A stretch of DNA of 64,000 nt from Nematopogon swammerdamellus (GCA_946902875.1 OX336343.1:1154754-1218753); one strand, 5' to 3'; shown: positions 49,778-60,341, counted from the stretch's first letter. The notes: generated from the letters alone by a model not told the origin. A program made the numbers and translations.

Positions 49778-51068
49778 TTACATTATATATATCACCTGCA
49801 AGGTGCCTACGTAGGGTTAGTAATTTATGCTTGCGAATTGGGTAATGTAAAGAAAGGTTCTTAGCCTGTTCGAATGCATCTGACACGAAGTAACAGGTGG
49901 TTATAACTATATATGTTATCCCATCACGATGGAGCAGTGAGTGGTAGGTAGTTTCATAATGCGTGAAGGGTAGTCTAATCGGTTGACATGCGATGCATGA
50001 AGGCGTTTTCAGGTGACGTTTCAGAAATATTCGTGGGAAGAAGCGAGAGAGACCTAGGTACGTTGTACAAACGGTTGTAAACTGTATAGCTTCAGATATT
50101 ATGCAGTTAATGTTTGCTTGTCTGCATTTACATTCGTTTAAACACTTGTATGTAACACTAGATTCGAGTTGCTTCGTTGGATTTTTACCTAATGAGCGAT
50201 AATTATAGTAATAAGAATATGCAGTTGTATTTGTAGCAAGGCATAGCATAAGCAGGCTAGTGTACCTTTGTGTGCTTGTTTGTGTGTGATTAGATGAGAT
50301 GTGTTTGCGTGGAGAACGGTTGTGAGTCTGAAGTGAATGCGAGAGGACCGGGCGGAAATTGCACAGTTTTATTTTGTGAGCTCTTACTGTTGAGTATTGT
50401 GTACAGGTTGTGTGTAGTGAGCGAGGTGGTGCGGCTGTGAATTTGGATATAATGATAATAAGTGAGTGTTGTGTGAGAGTACATGTGCATAATTTGTGTG
50501 AAACTGTTTTATTGCTAACCATGTTTGATGATGTATGTGTGCTGTGTGAGAGTATTTGATCTACAGAGTATAAAAAATATGACGTGGTGTTTATATTGGC
50601 ACGGAAGATGCTTTTACTGTAATGTTTTAAAAACTCGTGTGCAAGGATAAGAGCTGAAGGAATGTGAGACATTATGTTAATTTGGGACCTATTTAGATTA
50701 AGTGTTATGATGACGTTTGATGACTTTAGGAAAATGTATGGCATGCAGATAAATGTAAGTAAGTATACAGTTGTGAGCCGCAGTAACCATTTAGACATAG
50801 ATTTATTACTTAAGGTATAAGAGATAAAATTTATCATATAGACATTTAATATTTTAAAGCATTGTTTAACAATGTTGAGTACTAAGTACTGCGACATAGA
50901 ACAATAGTTATAAAGCAGAAGGGTAATTCCATTTTTAACATATGCGAGCATATCATTTATATTTTGGAATTTATTCCAATTGTTTTCCGTCCACTTGTGA
51001 AGCAGTGAGGTCACCGAACATGCGAAATAATTCTTTTTCACTGGCGACGAGTTCGACGCGGTCCCCAT
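49737..51068 (-). CDS. LINE middle ORF, 443 codons, unknown product
   Basis: An uninterrupted frame from MGTASNSSPVKKNYFACS to DYFYNDRRAQN lies between ORF1 and ORF2, overlapping ORF1 by 98 bp and the open ORF2 frame by 41 bp. It is rich in Ser, Thr, Asn, His, Tyr and Leu. It has hydrophobic stretches (LLRLTTVYLLTFICMPYIFL near residue 95) and a Cys-containing CKCRQANINC near residue 318. I recognise no domain. Each of ORF1, this ORF and ORF2 is in the +1 frame relative to the one before. It could be a real third protein, an N-terminal extension of ORF2 reached by frameshifting, or an exceptional chance frame. Confidence 0.45.
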   Translation of the reverse strand: MGTASNSSPVKKNYFACSVTSLLHKWTENNWNKFQNINDMLAYVKNGITLLLYNYCSMSQYLVLNIVKQCFKILNVYMINFISYTLSNKSMSKWLLRLTTVYLLTFICMPYIFLKSSNVIITLNLNRSQINIMSHIPSALILAHEFLKHYSKSIFRANINTTSYFLYSVDQILSHSTHTSSNMVSNKTVSHKLCTCTLTQHSLIIIISKFTAAPPRSLHTTCTQYSTVRAHKIKLCNFRPVLSHSLQTHNRSPRKHISSNHTQTSTQRYTSLLMLCLATNTTAYSYYYNYRSLGKNPTKQLESSVTYKCLNECKCRQANINCIISEAIQFTTVCTTYLGLSRFFPRIFLKRHLKTPSCIACQPIRLPFTHYETTYHSLLHRDGITYIVITTCYFVSDAFEQAKNLSLHYPIRKHKLLTLRRHLAGDIYNVSMDYFYNDRRAQN

Positions 51069-51867
51069 CCCGGCGCCTTACGAGGATTTTCCCCCCGCGA
51101 AACCAGCAATATCGGCATCCCCGTTTAGCTGCGATCTCTCGGGTTTTCTTGAACAGAACTCTGTTGACCATTGTTAGTCTTTCTCCAACGAATATCTTCT
51201 GCGAAGGTCCTGCCACCGATAGGTCTTCAGACTTGAGACCGCGGCGGACTCGTGCAGCCTTCAGCACCTCATCGCGCGGCGCCTGACGCGTAAAACGTAT
51301 AACAACGGGACGTGGGCGCCGGCGCTCCCCCTCATCGCCGCCGCCGGGAGCCGTGCGTGGACCCACGCGCGTCACGCTGTCGACGTCCGTCTCTTGGAGT
51401 GGAACGCCAATCTTCGAGGCAAACACCGACACCATGTGGCCGAGGTTTTCACCTGGCGCCTCGGGGACTCCGTGAAGTTCAATTTCCTTTCGCAGGGCAG
51501 CTTGCTCGCGCACGTCACGCTGCCGCTCCAAGTCGTCGACCCTTCGTCGCAGAGTATCGAGCTCGGCCTCGCGCTGACGGTCCCGCTCTTCGAGCTCGGC
51601 GATCCGAGACTGTAACGTCTCCAGGTTGCGCGTAGTCGCGTCCACCTTCCCTTTACAACAGTCAAGCGAATTGCCGAATTTCTCCATATTGGATTTCATT
51701 GTATTGAAGGTGGTTTGGAAGTTGCGGAGATTAGCCGTTAGCACCGCCAGCTCCTCGGATGTGATGAGTTCTGCCGCAGTGTCCGCACCTCCCGATACGG
51801 ACGCAGGTGAGTTGTGCCGCGAGCGCGCAGGAGAGTTATCGGAATTGTTGTGAAATATGAGAAGCAT
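50971..51867 (-). CDS. LINE ORF1: RNA-binding coiled-coil protein
   Basis: 298 codons. Residues about 35-125 form a coiled coil (LTANLRNFQTTFNTMKSNME, ELEERDRQREAELDTLRRR). The following part resembles L1-type ORF1 proteins: EIELHGVPEAPGENLG, DSVTRVGP, RPRPVVIRFTRQAPRDEV, KIFVGERLTMVNRVLFK and CRYCWFRGGKILVRR, an RRM-like and C-terminal nucleic-acid-binding pair. It would bind the LINE RNA as a multimer. The start MLLIFHNNSDN is the first Met after a stop and precedes the coiled coil by a sensible distance. No zinc knuckles. Confidence 0.85.
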   Translation of the reverse strand: MLLIFHNNSDNSPARSRHNSPASVSGGADTAAELITSEELAVLTANLRNFQTTFNTMKSNMEKFGNSLDCCKGKVDATTRNLETLQSRIAELEERDRQREAELDTLRRRVDDLERQRDVREQAALRKEIELHGVPEAPGENLGHMVSVFASKIGVPLQETDVDSVTRVGPRTAPGGGDEGERRRPRPVVIRFTRQAPRDEVLKAARVRRGLKSEDLSVAGPSQKIFVGERLTMVNRVLFKKTREIAAKRGCRYCWFRGGKILVRRRDGDRVELVASEKELFRMFGDLTASQVDGKQLE

Positions 51868-52131
51868 TACACAAAACTAGAGGCCGAACGGACAGTCATC
51901 TGACATTAATCTGCTCACTGATGTCTGCCGCTAGTCGCTACCACAGCAATCATTTGTCCGTCACTCCGATCATTACCTCTGGATTGAATGCGTCTTTACA
52001 ACAGATGGCCTCCCCGCAACGAACGCTCTTACAATGTGGCACAGTGCCTCTAAACCTGGTTACTATGTCGCCTGTTATGTTGTCGTGTAGTCGGAATGTG
52101 CGTTAATAATCTCACCTTTGTTCCTTGTTTT

Positions 52132-52408
52132 GAACACAACCGAGGCTGCTGCTATGTGGCCATCTTACATCCAGTACGGTGGTATCAACCCAGTCGGATA
52201 CAATTAGAGCCTACCACCTAGTAAGGGGCAAGGGAAGGGACCTACAGTTTTACACCGGTTCCGAACGGTGAAGCAACAGGTATGCACGTACATTTTTTCG
52301 TCAGAAAAAACTCATTGGTATCTACCTACACGCCGACCGGATTTGAACCTCGGACCTCTCGCATGAGAAGCCGATGCCGAAACCACTCGGCCATCCGCCG
52401 CCGCTTAC
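52132..52408 (-). mobile_element. SINE family C, head and body
   Basis: The head has GGATGGCCGAGTGGTTTCGG and B box GGTTCAAATCC. It includes TAGTAAGGGGCAAGGGAAGG. The tail half is absent. Confidence 0.82.
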
Positions 52409-52504
52409 TGGCAGTCCAGAGGAAAGTCTCCGTTATTTTGTGACACCTTCTCGGAGTTGATATAGGCTAGCCTAGATATTTGCGAGATATTATAAAAATA
52501 CATA

Positions 52505-53580
52505 GTATAAGGTCTTTACCTATGAAATTGGAGATTTGTATGTTATTTTTTTATTTTAGCTAATCAAAGTACTGACCCAAATTATCTATACAATTTTGCC
52601 ATTTTGATGGCAGTTTGTTTATCCCTTACTACTGTAGAAGCTTGCCGGACGAGAGGCGATGAAGTCAGCGAAAGCGTTTTGTACTGCCTCTCGGGTGTTG
52701 AATTTTTTCCCACTTAAAAAAATTTCTAAATTTTGAAAAAAAGTAGAAATCTGTTGGGGCAAGGTCCGGCGAGTACGGTGGGTGACGAAGAGCTTCCAGC
52801 TGTAACTCTTATAGCTTTGCGATTGTCTGTCGTGAAGTGTGAGCTCGCGCGTTGTCTTGGAGAAGCAATGGGGAAGAGCGATTGACCAGTCTTGGTTTTT
52901 GAATTGCGAGCTTCTCCATCATTGTTTGCAATTCTAGGCAATAGACATCTGCCGTCACTGTTGTGCCATTTGGTAAGAAGCTATGATGTACAAGTCCGGC
53001 ACTGGTCCACCAGACAGTCACCATCATCTTCCTATGGGTAATCTTTTTTTTAGCGCACTGATTAGGCGCTGTACTCGGGTCCACCCACTGCGACGAATGC
53101 TTACGGTTGTCGTATAGGATCCAGTTTTCATCGCAGGTAACAATTCGATTTAGAATTCCCTCGTTTCTATGCCGATTCAGTAGTGCTAAGCATGCTTCGA
53201 CGCGCAAGTCTCGCTGATGGTCACTTAGTTCGTGTGGCACACACTTATCTAGCTTTTTTATCTTACCGATTTGACGCATGTGCTTCAATGTTGTTTTGAC
53301 ACTAACTCCAAAGCCCGCAGCAAGCTCAGCCGTAGATTGAGTTGGATCCGCTTCCACTATCGCCTTCAATTCGTCGTTGTCGACAATAGTGCCGTCCGAC
53401 CGCGAGGCTCGTTCTTCAACTCAAAATTTCCAGATCTAAAACGATTGAACCAGTAATGGACCGTGTTTATGCAAGCAGTGTTAGGCCCGGTACACGTCGT
53501 TAATGTTTCGTGTTGTTTGTGCAGCGGTATTTCCACCTAGGAACTCATATTCGAATTTTCAGTTTATCCATGACGCCAAA
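52505..53580 (-). mobile_element. Second mariner element, decayed
   Basis: A transposase with near-complete length lies between a possible terminal repeat AGGTCTTTACCTATGAAATT at 52512-52531 and a shorter counterpart (ATGAAATTGTGG on the minus strand, about 53587). The right end seems truncated. Confidence 0.75.
52630..53570 (-). pseudogene. Mariner transposase, D,D34D residues present, few lesions
   Basis: The N-terminus near 53560 shows two frame changes (GGNTAAQTTRNIN; then TVHYWFNRFRSGNFELKNE) before the long open stretch 53369-52809. The open stretch holds IVTCDENWILYDN (first Asp), HRKMMVTVWW and LLQDNARAHTS (second Asp). One in-frame TAA follows KL near 52813. The frame then continues EALRHPPYSPDLAPTD with the third Asp 35 residues after the second, so the D,D34D spacing is intact, and ends near 52640. 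In contrast with the 6 kb copy, the catalytic residues are all present and the inactivating changes are the stop and the N-terminal frameshifts. Confidence 0.85.
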
Positions 53581-53727
53581 AACTACCACAATTTCATAAA
53601 AACAAAACACTATCTAAAAACAAATGACTGAATTTAAAATTAGAATAACATGGATTTTGAATAAAATTTATTTGAATTTCAAATTTCGCGCCAGTCCACA
53701 GATAATTAATTCTGAAAATGCTGGTTG

Positions 53728-53915
53728 CCGCACTGAGCGAAACGTCGTCGCTCGAAACGGCTATGTAAATATTTCGTGTTTTCCGTCCAGTTCAGTGTAG
53801 CTGGCACGACCGAAGGGAAGCACTGACATGGCACCTAGTTCACCCGGTGTTATGGGGTGACATCGCGGATGTTGTAGGTGATGTAGCCACACGTGTCAGT
53901 TTCCATAAAAAAAAC
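53728..53915 (+). mobile_element. SINE family A tail
   Basis: CGCACTGAGCGAAACGTCG through GTTTCCATAAAAAAAAC. Confidence 0.85.
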
Positions 53916-54299
53916 AATAACAACAGAGAACGTAAGCATGATAGATTTGTACGGAACCACGGGCCAGCATCTCGTTCTGCCGGCGGCGGCGCAGCGGTGT
54001 AACGTGTAACCGGGTTACGTGGTTACGATGGGGTATGGCGCGATTCCGCCCGCAGACAGTCGGTTGATAATTGCCTCACCTCGCAGTTTCCCTTTCGAGA
54101 CTGTTCCGGGCGGAGTTTTCAAGCTCGCATCTCTGTCTGTACGTCACGCGGCTCCACAGCTTACCGCATCGACTGTGCCTGACACCACAGCAGCGTCGTC
54201 TGTTGTATACTTTTGAGATAAGAATCTATCAAGAATGTCGTTCTACACTTACCCAATCTTACGGATAGTTTGATTGGTGCTTATCTGAAGTTTGTTTTT
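53916..54299. other. Unassigned, partly GC-rich
   Basis: CTGCCGGCGGCGGCGCAGCG near 53979 and GTAACCGGGTTACGTGGTTAC near 54007. No gene I can support. Confidence 0.3.
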
Positions 54300-54672
54300 G
54301 TGTGTAATCCGGTATAGGTGTCTGAGTCAGAGGGGCCAAAGCACGTGCTCTGACCAGCCAATATCACCTCCGAGATTCTCGGAGGTGATTCTCGGACCGA
54401 GAAGGTAGGTGCCATGCCGGAGATTTTCCTTTGGATTGCTGGCTATACTGGAGAACACAGCCGAGGCTGATATGCGGTCATCCTACATCCAGTACGGTGG
54501 TACCAACGCAGTCGGCTACAATTTGAGCCTACCACCTATTAAGGGGCAAGAAAATGGACCTACAGTTTTGCAACGGTTCCGAACGGTGAAGCAGCAGGTA
54601 CACGCCGACCGGATTCGAACATCGGACCTCTCGCAAGAGAAGCCGACGCCTAGACCACTCGGCCACCCGCCT
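54300..54672 (-). mobile_element. SINE family C, full length
   Basis: The tail has an extra inverted duplication TCACCTCCGAGATTCTCGG AGGTGA at 54364-54388. The head has GGTGGCCGAGTGG and B box TTCGAATCC-like GTTCGAATCC. Confidence 0.85.
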
Positions 54673-54798
54673 TTCTAAGTCGGGTAAAAAATTAAGATTA
54701 ATCTAACTCATTATCGCGTCATCTATCTTTACACGGTTGCAGAGATATTGGTTGAGGTTTACATCAAAACCTGCGCGCCCAGAGTAGAGTATTGAGTA

Positions 54799-55450
54799 TA
54801 GGCTTGCCAGACGTGATTTTAGGCTTCCCGGGACACATCTACTACTTTACCGGCAGTCCTTTATAAATAAGGTACAGTAATGAAAGAACAAAATTTTTCT
54901 GTTTTATTTTTACGGCGTAGGACCTTTTAGAGTTTTTTTATAGAGAACAACTTTAGTAAGCAACACTACATTCAAATGAGAGTAGAATCTTCCTTTATAT
55001 TAATTACTCATATTTCATATTAATAATAATAGGTAGGTACACTTTATGCCACATAACGGGCATATTGTCTTAGGCAATTTCCTCCGGTCAACCCTGTGGA
55101 CGTACATATTGACATGGAATCCGAACTATGGAGCAGCGGGTGAAGGTATGCCCTTTATTTTTTTTTTTTCAAATCAGAAAAAAAAACGCATTGGTGCACG
55201 CCGTTTGGATTCGAACCTCGGACCTCTCGCAAGAGAAGCCGAGACGCCCAGACCACTCGGCCACCCGCTACCTTGACTCTGATAAATTATTGTTCTTTTC
55301 GCGACGTCGTCGTCGTCAAATCGTATGTACATACATATTTTCCCGGGACAAATTGCAATTTCCGGGACAAAATTATCCTTCGTCCGGGACACGGGACATT
55401 GGAGGCTAGCCCGGGACAATCCCGGAAATGGCGGGCACCTGGCAAGCCTA
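54799..55450. mobile_element. hAT-type element with 8-bp target duplication
   Basis: TAGGCTTGCCAGACG at the left and CTGGCAAGCCTA at the right are inverted ends. ATTGAGTA flanks exactly at 54791-54798 and 55451-55458. 652 bp including a SINE C insert; no transposase. Confidence 0.87.
55085..55275 (-). mobile_element. SINE family C fragment inside the hAT element
   Basis: The head TGGCCGAGTGGTCTGGGC and B box GGTTCGAATCC (minus strand) with a T-rich interior. Inserted after the hAT, so younger. Confidence 0.75.
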
Positions 55451-55458
55451 ATTGAGTA

Positions 55459-55835
55459 TCAACTTCACACGTTATTTATGGAGATATTTTTTTTAAATCG
55501 ATATAAAATTAATGACAAAAATGTTGTGGTAAATTTAACACGTGCACGACTGAATCAATAAATTTGAACGAGCTCTCAGAAGAGTTTCCCATAATCCCTC
55601 CGAGCCAGCAGCGAGGAGATTTGAATAAAAATGCGATTTACTCTTGTCAGGCGAGGCACCGGTGCGGTGTCGCGCCGGTCGGCCCATCTCGAAAGAAATA
55701 TTTCATTCTGTGTAATTCAACCGGCGACTATATTAAACGCAATAAAAAATGGAGATTGTAACAAAGATTGGAAATAAACTGTTACGCGGCGAACTTCGTC
55801 CTCAAGACGGAACCATGTTTTAAAGATGATTGAAA
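55459..55835. other. Unassigned
   Basis: A short frame at 55564-55761 has a C-x-A-RHRCG segment but no recognisable domain. Confidence 0.25.
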
Positions 55836-56227
55836 AACCCCCGACCCTTAAAAAGTCAAAAATAATTTCCATTTAATTACTGAAAGTAAATACCTGCGCA
55901 GCTCTGAGTTTTAAAATGTTATTTACTTAGCAGTCCCCCGACTCCTTTAAGTAATAAAATGGAAATTATTTTTGAATTTTCATGGGTCGGGGGGTTTGAA
56001 ATTTTTTAATTTAACTTTTATTTCTAGCTTTTTAAAAAAAACCGCATGCAAATCGATCCTTTTTTTAGATATTTTTTTTTTATTACAAACATAGCTAACA
56101 ACCATCCCGATTAAACCAGCTTTCTAATAAAAAAAACACATTCAAATCGGTCCATCCGTTTGGGAGTTACGATGCAACAGACAGACACACACTTATAACA
56201 CCCCTCTTTTTTCGTCGGGGGTTAAAA
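55836..56227. mobile_element. Foldback element with AAAAACCCCCGAC ends
   Basis: AAAACCCCCGACCCTTAAAA and the inverted TCATGGGTCGGGGGGTTT (55980-55998) form a stem with AAAATAATTTCCATT/AATGGAAATTATTTTT. The outer end is GTCGGGGGTTAAAAA at 56213-56227. Non-coding. Confidence 0.65.
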
Positions 56228-56714
56228 ATCGGATCGATGCTAGAGATTACGGGATCGGCTTACCAAAAAGCGGTAAAGTGCGAGTCGGGCCTCGCGCAAT
56301 GAGTGTTCCGTACCCATGCACTTCGGTACTGACTGAGCGCCATGAAACACAAGGTTTCAGTTGTACCATTCTGGTTCCGAACCCTAAAATTAAGTGATGT
56401 CATTTACATTTTTGCCTAATATTTGTGAAAAACCGGCCAAGTGCAAGTCGAACTCGCGCACCGAGGGTTCCGTATCGCCATGTCATGGTCAGCGCCACTC
56501 ACGCCATCTATGTATTAGTTAAAATGCTTCATACTCTTTTCGGTACATGGCGCGCATACACTTTTTAGTTTCTTCTATGGGGACCCCCGTGAATTTTACT
56601 TTTTCTTATTTTTATTATTTGTTGTTATATCGGCCATAATAAATAACACATATTCTGTGAAAATTTGAAACTGATACAGCCCTGGGTATCTTCAAGAGTC
56701 GTATTATCGGGCTA
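56228..56714. repeat. Repeat L copies
   Basis: AAAGTGCGAGTCGGGCCTCG near 56275, then CCGGCCAAGTGCAAGTCGAA near 56434 through CACATATTCTGTGAAAATTT near 56645. Two partial copies. Confidence 0.55.
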
Positions 56715-56850
56715 GACAGCCTAGCAACAGTCCGCAAATCTGCTGGCATGGCACCTAACTGAGCGTGGTTTCGCGAGGAGAGGTGATTTTGACCCTGTCG
56801 ACTGCATCATTGGTCTCTCGGCACAGCCACCCATGCTGGTTTACATAAAA
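56715..56850 (+). repeat. LINE Q 3' UTR
   Basis: CTAGACAGCCTAGCAACAGT through CACCCATGCTGGTTTACATA, matching 8521-8660 closely. Confidence 0.75.
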
Positions 56851-57303
56851 AACATATATATACATAATTAGATATATTATGTTATATATACAATTAGAAA
56901 AATAAATATTGTAATTTGTATTTTGTTCCTTTGTTCCAAACCTGTTTGAATTATGCGAAATATTTATCCATATCAAAACTGGGCTATAAGAAGCTTTGTA
57001 ACCTATGCAACATTTCGATTTAATTTTTCGGTTTCTACCTTATATCGTTTGTCCTGTCACGACAGGACAGACAGAAGGACGGACGAACAGACACCGCAGT
57101 GAGGTCATAATTATTCAGTTTTTTTAAATTTTGGCACGGTACACTAAAAATATCAGTTGGCACTGAGCGAGCAGTGTTTACCCAGGACAATAGACTGGCC
57201 TCGCGCCGATGGATGATGCTCAAGCAAGACCATCGTTAGTATTCCGAGCACAAATCATCGGAATCATTTTCTCGCTTCGTTCGGCCACACCGGTGAAGGT
57301 TTA
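56851..57303. other. Unassigned
   Basis: AT-rich, with GACAGACAGAAGGACGGACG near 57066 (repeat L-like). No gene. Confidence 0.35.
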
Positions 57304-57903
57304 AGCGGGTGCTACACGGTTTGAAACGGCGGTATGAAACAGAGGTTTAAAACAGTGTAGATAGTGGTTTTATGCCAAATTTCGTTTGACCTTTAAACAC
57401 CCTTGGCAGCAAGGCTTACGTTTGAAACCACTGGTAGAAGCGTTGATTTAAAACTTGTTTGAAACCGTCTAGCCGCTTGTTTAAAACCTCGCGAACGACA
57501 GTCACGTTGCAGCAGCGAGCGCAGGCAGACGCACGCGACGACGACGTTCTCAAAATGGCACGAGAAGAAAAAGAACGAGAAGTAGTTACAGAACTTCTCG
57601 AGCTATATAGAGACTTGCCCTGCCTTTAACCATCGCTTCATCCATATTCTTTTTTTTTTCTTTCTTTTTTTTCTTCAATTGCACACAAAAGAGCAAGACA
57701 CATCCCAACTCTTTGTTCTTTAGATAGGCAAGGCGCCATGACGTCGTTGTAGTGAATATACGTGCGAGCGTAGAGACGTCCTTATCACGCAACGTTCTAT
57801 AAAACACTGATGGTTTTAAACATGTTTTAAACCGTGTAGCCGGCAAAGCGCAAATATGTTTTTTCTGTTTCAAACCGCGGTTTCAAACCGTGTAGCACCC
57901 GCT
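57304..57903 (+). mobile_element. Harbinger-type element, 600 bp, TTA target duplication
   Basis: AGCGGGTGCTACACGGTTTG and its inverted copy at 57884-57903 bound the element. TTA lies at 57301-57303 and 57904-57906. Inside, an ATG at about 57555 opens MAREEKEREVVTELLELYRD LPCL before a stop, similar to the start of a MADF-type protein, the DNA-binding partner found in some Harbinger elements. Non-autonomous. Confidence 0.72.
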
Positions 57904-57961
57904 TTAGACTTTAGATTCTCTGGATTAGATACGCAGCGCGCGCGCTCGCCCTCTATATGGA

Positions 57962-58340
57962 GGATTGAAATGAAATGAAATGAAATGAAATATTTATTTA
58001 CACATAAAATCATTACACTGCAATAAACTAGTCTCCTACACTAGAAAATTTCTGTCTCGCAGAAATACTTCATAATATACAAAGTGACATATTCATTTTG
58101 CGCTCACTAGTAATATCGAATAAATGTTTGAAAATTTTTAATGAATGAAATTTGTAATTTAACACATGCAAATTAGTTAGAATAATAAATAATAAAAAAA
58201 TAAAATATAAAAAATATATTTGATTTATGTATTATGTATAGTTATATGATTATTGTATTCATTTTTATATATATCATTATTTCAATATTTAATTTAATTA
58301 GGTATTAGTGTATAAGTTAGTACTTATTATAGTTATACTT
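57962..58340 (-). repeat. LINE 3' UTR, reverse, with TGAAA tail
   Basis: A TGAAATGAAATGAAA tract is followed by ATTTATTTACACATAAAATC and CTCCTACACTAGAAAATTTC. It parallels 30901 onward. Confidence 0.6.
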
Positions 58341-58402
58341 AGTATAGATTGATTCGATTACGTACGAAGAAGGAAGGACCACAGACGGATTACGTGCGGA
58401 TT

Positions 58403-58792
58403 TTTTATTTTTTTTATGGAAACTGACACGGTTGGCTACATCACCTACAACGTCCGTGATGTCAGCCCATAACATCGGGTGAACTAGGTGCCATGTCAGT
58501 GCTTCCCCCTTTGATCGTGCCGGCTACACTGAACTGGTCGGAAAACACAAACTATTTACATAGCCGTTTTAACCGACGTTTCATTCAGTGCGGTGGTACC
58601 AACCCGGGCGGGTTAAACCCTACCACCAAGCAATATTAGGAGGGCAGGGACCTACAGTTTTACGAGGAATCCGAACCTCGGTCAGCCTCCAACGGTCAGC
58701 GGTCACCCATCCAAGTACTGACCGCACCCAGCGTTGCTTAACATTCAATAGCGACAGTTGACTGTCTGCACCACTGAGCTATCGAGGCTGAG
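58403..58792 (-). mobile_element. SINE family A, full length with target duplication
   Basis: Complete tail, body and head, ending CACTGAGCTATCGAGGCTGA. GCGGATT flanks at 58396-58402 and 58793-58799, a 7-bp target duplication. Confidence 0.92.
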
Positions 58793-58911
58793 GCGGATTA
58801 CTGATATAACGTTTAGAATAAAAAAAAAGAACAAGAAGAAAAAAGTCCTACCAAGCGCGTTTTCTAGGTTATTGTGTTATGTTATGAGTTATGAGAAATG
58901 TCGTTCAATCG

Positions 58912-59266
58912 TACCGTGTGGGGGGGGGGGGGGGGGGGGGGGGGGGCGGTACTTAAAAAGAATAGCCCCACTGCATCTCTCCCCGTGCATGTCGTAAGAG
59001 GCGACTAAGGGATAAGGACAAGATGCCGTGCTAAAGGGCGACAGGATAGCCACTTCTCACATTGGCGCAGTCCTTCCACCTAGTCATGCAGCAGGTGGGT
59101 TCTTCGTGTCTTACTTGCTGCTTGATAGTTGTCTTGTCCGTATACTGTGCTAAACGTGGTGGTCGGTGTTGTGCTGTAATTTACCAGAGTCCTTATAGCA
59201 CAACACCGATTACTCTGCTTACCCTGATTGTCGGGATACAGCGTGTGTTATGTATGTATGTATGTC
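58912..59266 (+). repeat. Repeat E with a 27-G run in its head
   Basis: GTACCGTGT precedes an uninterrupted G run at 58920-58946, then CGGTACTTAAAAAGAATAGC. Other copies have only GGGG here. The rest matches E to TATGTATGTATG. Confidence 0.88.
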
Positions 59267-59463
59267 GTTCAATCATATTATCCGCGTTACACAGGTTTGT
59301 AAAGTTCCTTTTCATCACAACAAAAATCAACTCCGAATAGCATAATATAGTCTCTCCCACAGAGTGACTCCTTATTCAAATTCAAGAACATACACAGAAA
59401 AGATTTATAAAAATCGTAAATTTAGTTTTATATCATACATAGGACTCTGCAATGCACTATCTC

Positions 59464-60341
59464 TAGGGTTGCCATACGTCCCCTATTTACGGGATTTGTC
59501 CCCTTTTCCAGCCATATGCCCCATTGTCCCCTACACATGCCAATTTGTCCCCTATTTTTAAAATATTGCAAAAAACTTATTTTTCAAGGCGCTTGTTCTG
59601 TGCGTCATTATCCCTGGTATGGTAAGGGATAGTAATGTGGATTGCGTTGCGATAGCAGGGATGTCCGACTCAGTGGTGCCTACTGATTTATTAGATAGAT
59701 TAGATAGATAGATAGAAATACTTTATTGCTCCAAAAAACATTTAACATAAACACACAATAAGAAATTTACATGAGGGGCAAAGGCGGACTTATCCCTTAC
59801 AGGGATTTCTCCCAGTCAACCTTTGGATGTTTGAGAGTCGTATGTTGCGAGATATAAGTAGGTAGTAGCAAAAGACTTGAGTGTGGGAATGTAAAATATA
59901 ATATAAGGAAAATAACTATAATATACTATAATATACACTACATATAAGTACATACTAGTTAATTAAACGTATAAATTACTATTTATAGATTAAATTAAAT
60001 ACATATGAATTACAATTTATATAATACATAATACCTAAATATATACATACATACTTGTCCATTCAGAATTAAAGGATTTTATTAGTAATTCTTCAGTACT
60101 GATGATGACTGAAATGAAAAAGACTTGAACGACCGAAAAGTATGACTTGTATAAAAAATAAGATTTCATTCCTTTTGATTTTAACGTGTGATTCTTGTTC
60201 TAGAAATAGGTATAATTTTTTTTTATTTTGTCGACCAAAACTGTAACTTACTAGCTACTACAAGGAAACAATATCGGAACAAAAAAGTGGCCAACCTCTA
60301 GGTTTGTCCCCTATTGCCTCCGTGAATTTATGGCAACCCTA
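59464..60341. mobile_element. hAT-type element with exact 8-bp target duplication
   Basis: TAGGGTTGCCATACGTCCCC and the inverted end TATGGCAACCCTA. ACTATCTC lies at 59456-59463 and 60342-60349. Contains a LINE S tail; no transposase. Confidence 0.92.
59693..60090 (-). mobile_element. LINE S 3' region inside the hAT element
   Basis: A TAGATAGATAGATAG terminus, then ACTTTATTGCTCCAAAAAAC and GAGGGGCAAAGGCGGACTTA, as at 14320 reversed. The right limit is uncertain. Confidence 0.7.

Larger units (their letters stand above)
46475..52120 (-). mobile_element. Near-complete LINE (CR1/jockey group) with three ORFs
   Basis: The minus-strand order is 5' UTR (52120-51868), ORF1 (51867-50971), a middle ORF (51068-49737), EN-RT ORF (open from 49777 to 46871), 3' UTR and a terminal GAAA repeat at 46479-46500. 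All three frames are uninterrupted, unlike every other LINE in the window. The 5' limit is uncertain and abuts a SINE C fragment at 52132. I found no clear target duplication. Confidence 0.82.

Noticed and set aside
51312..51665. Plus-strand and shifted frames over ORF1 of the LINE
   Set aside because: They are shadows of the GC-rich ORF1 coding strand, with no motifs of their own.
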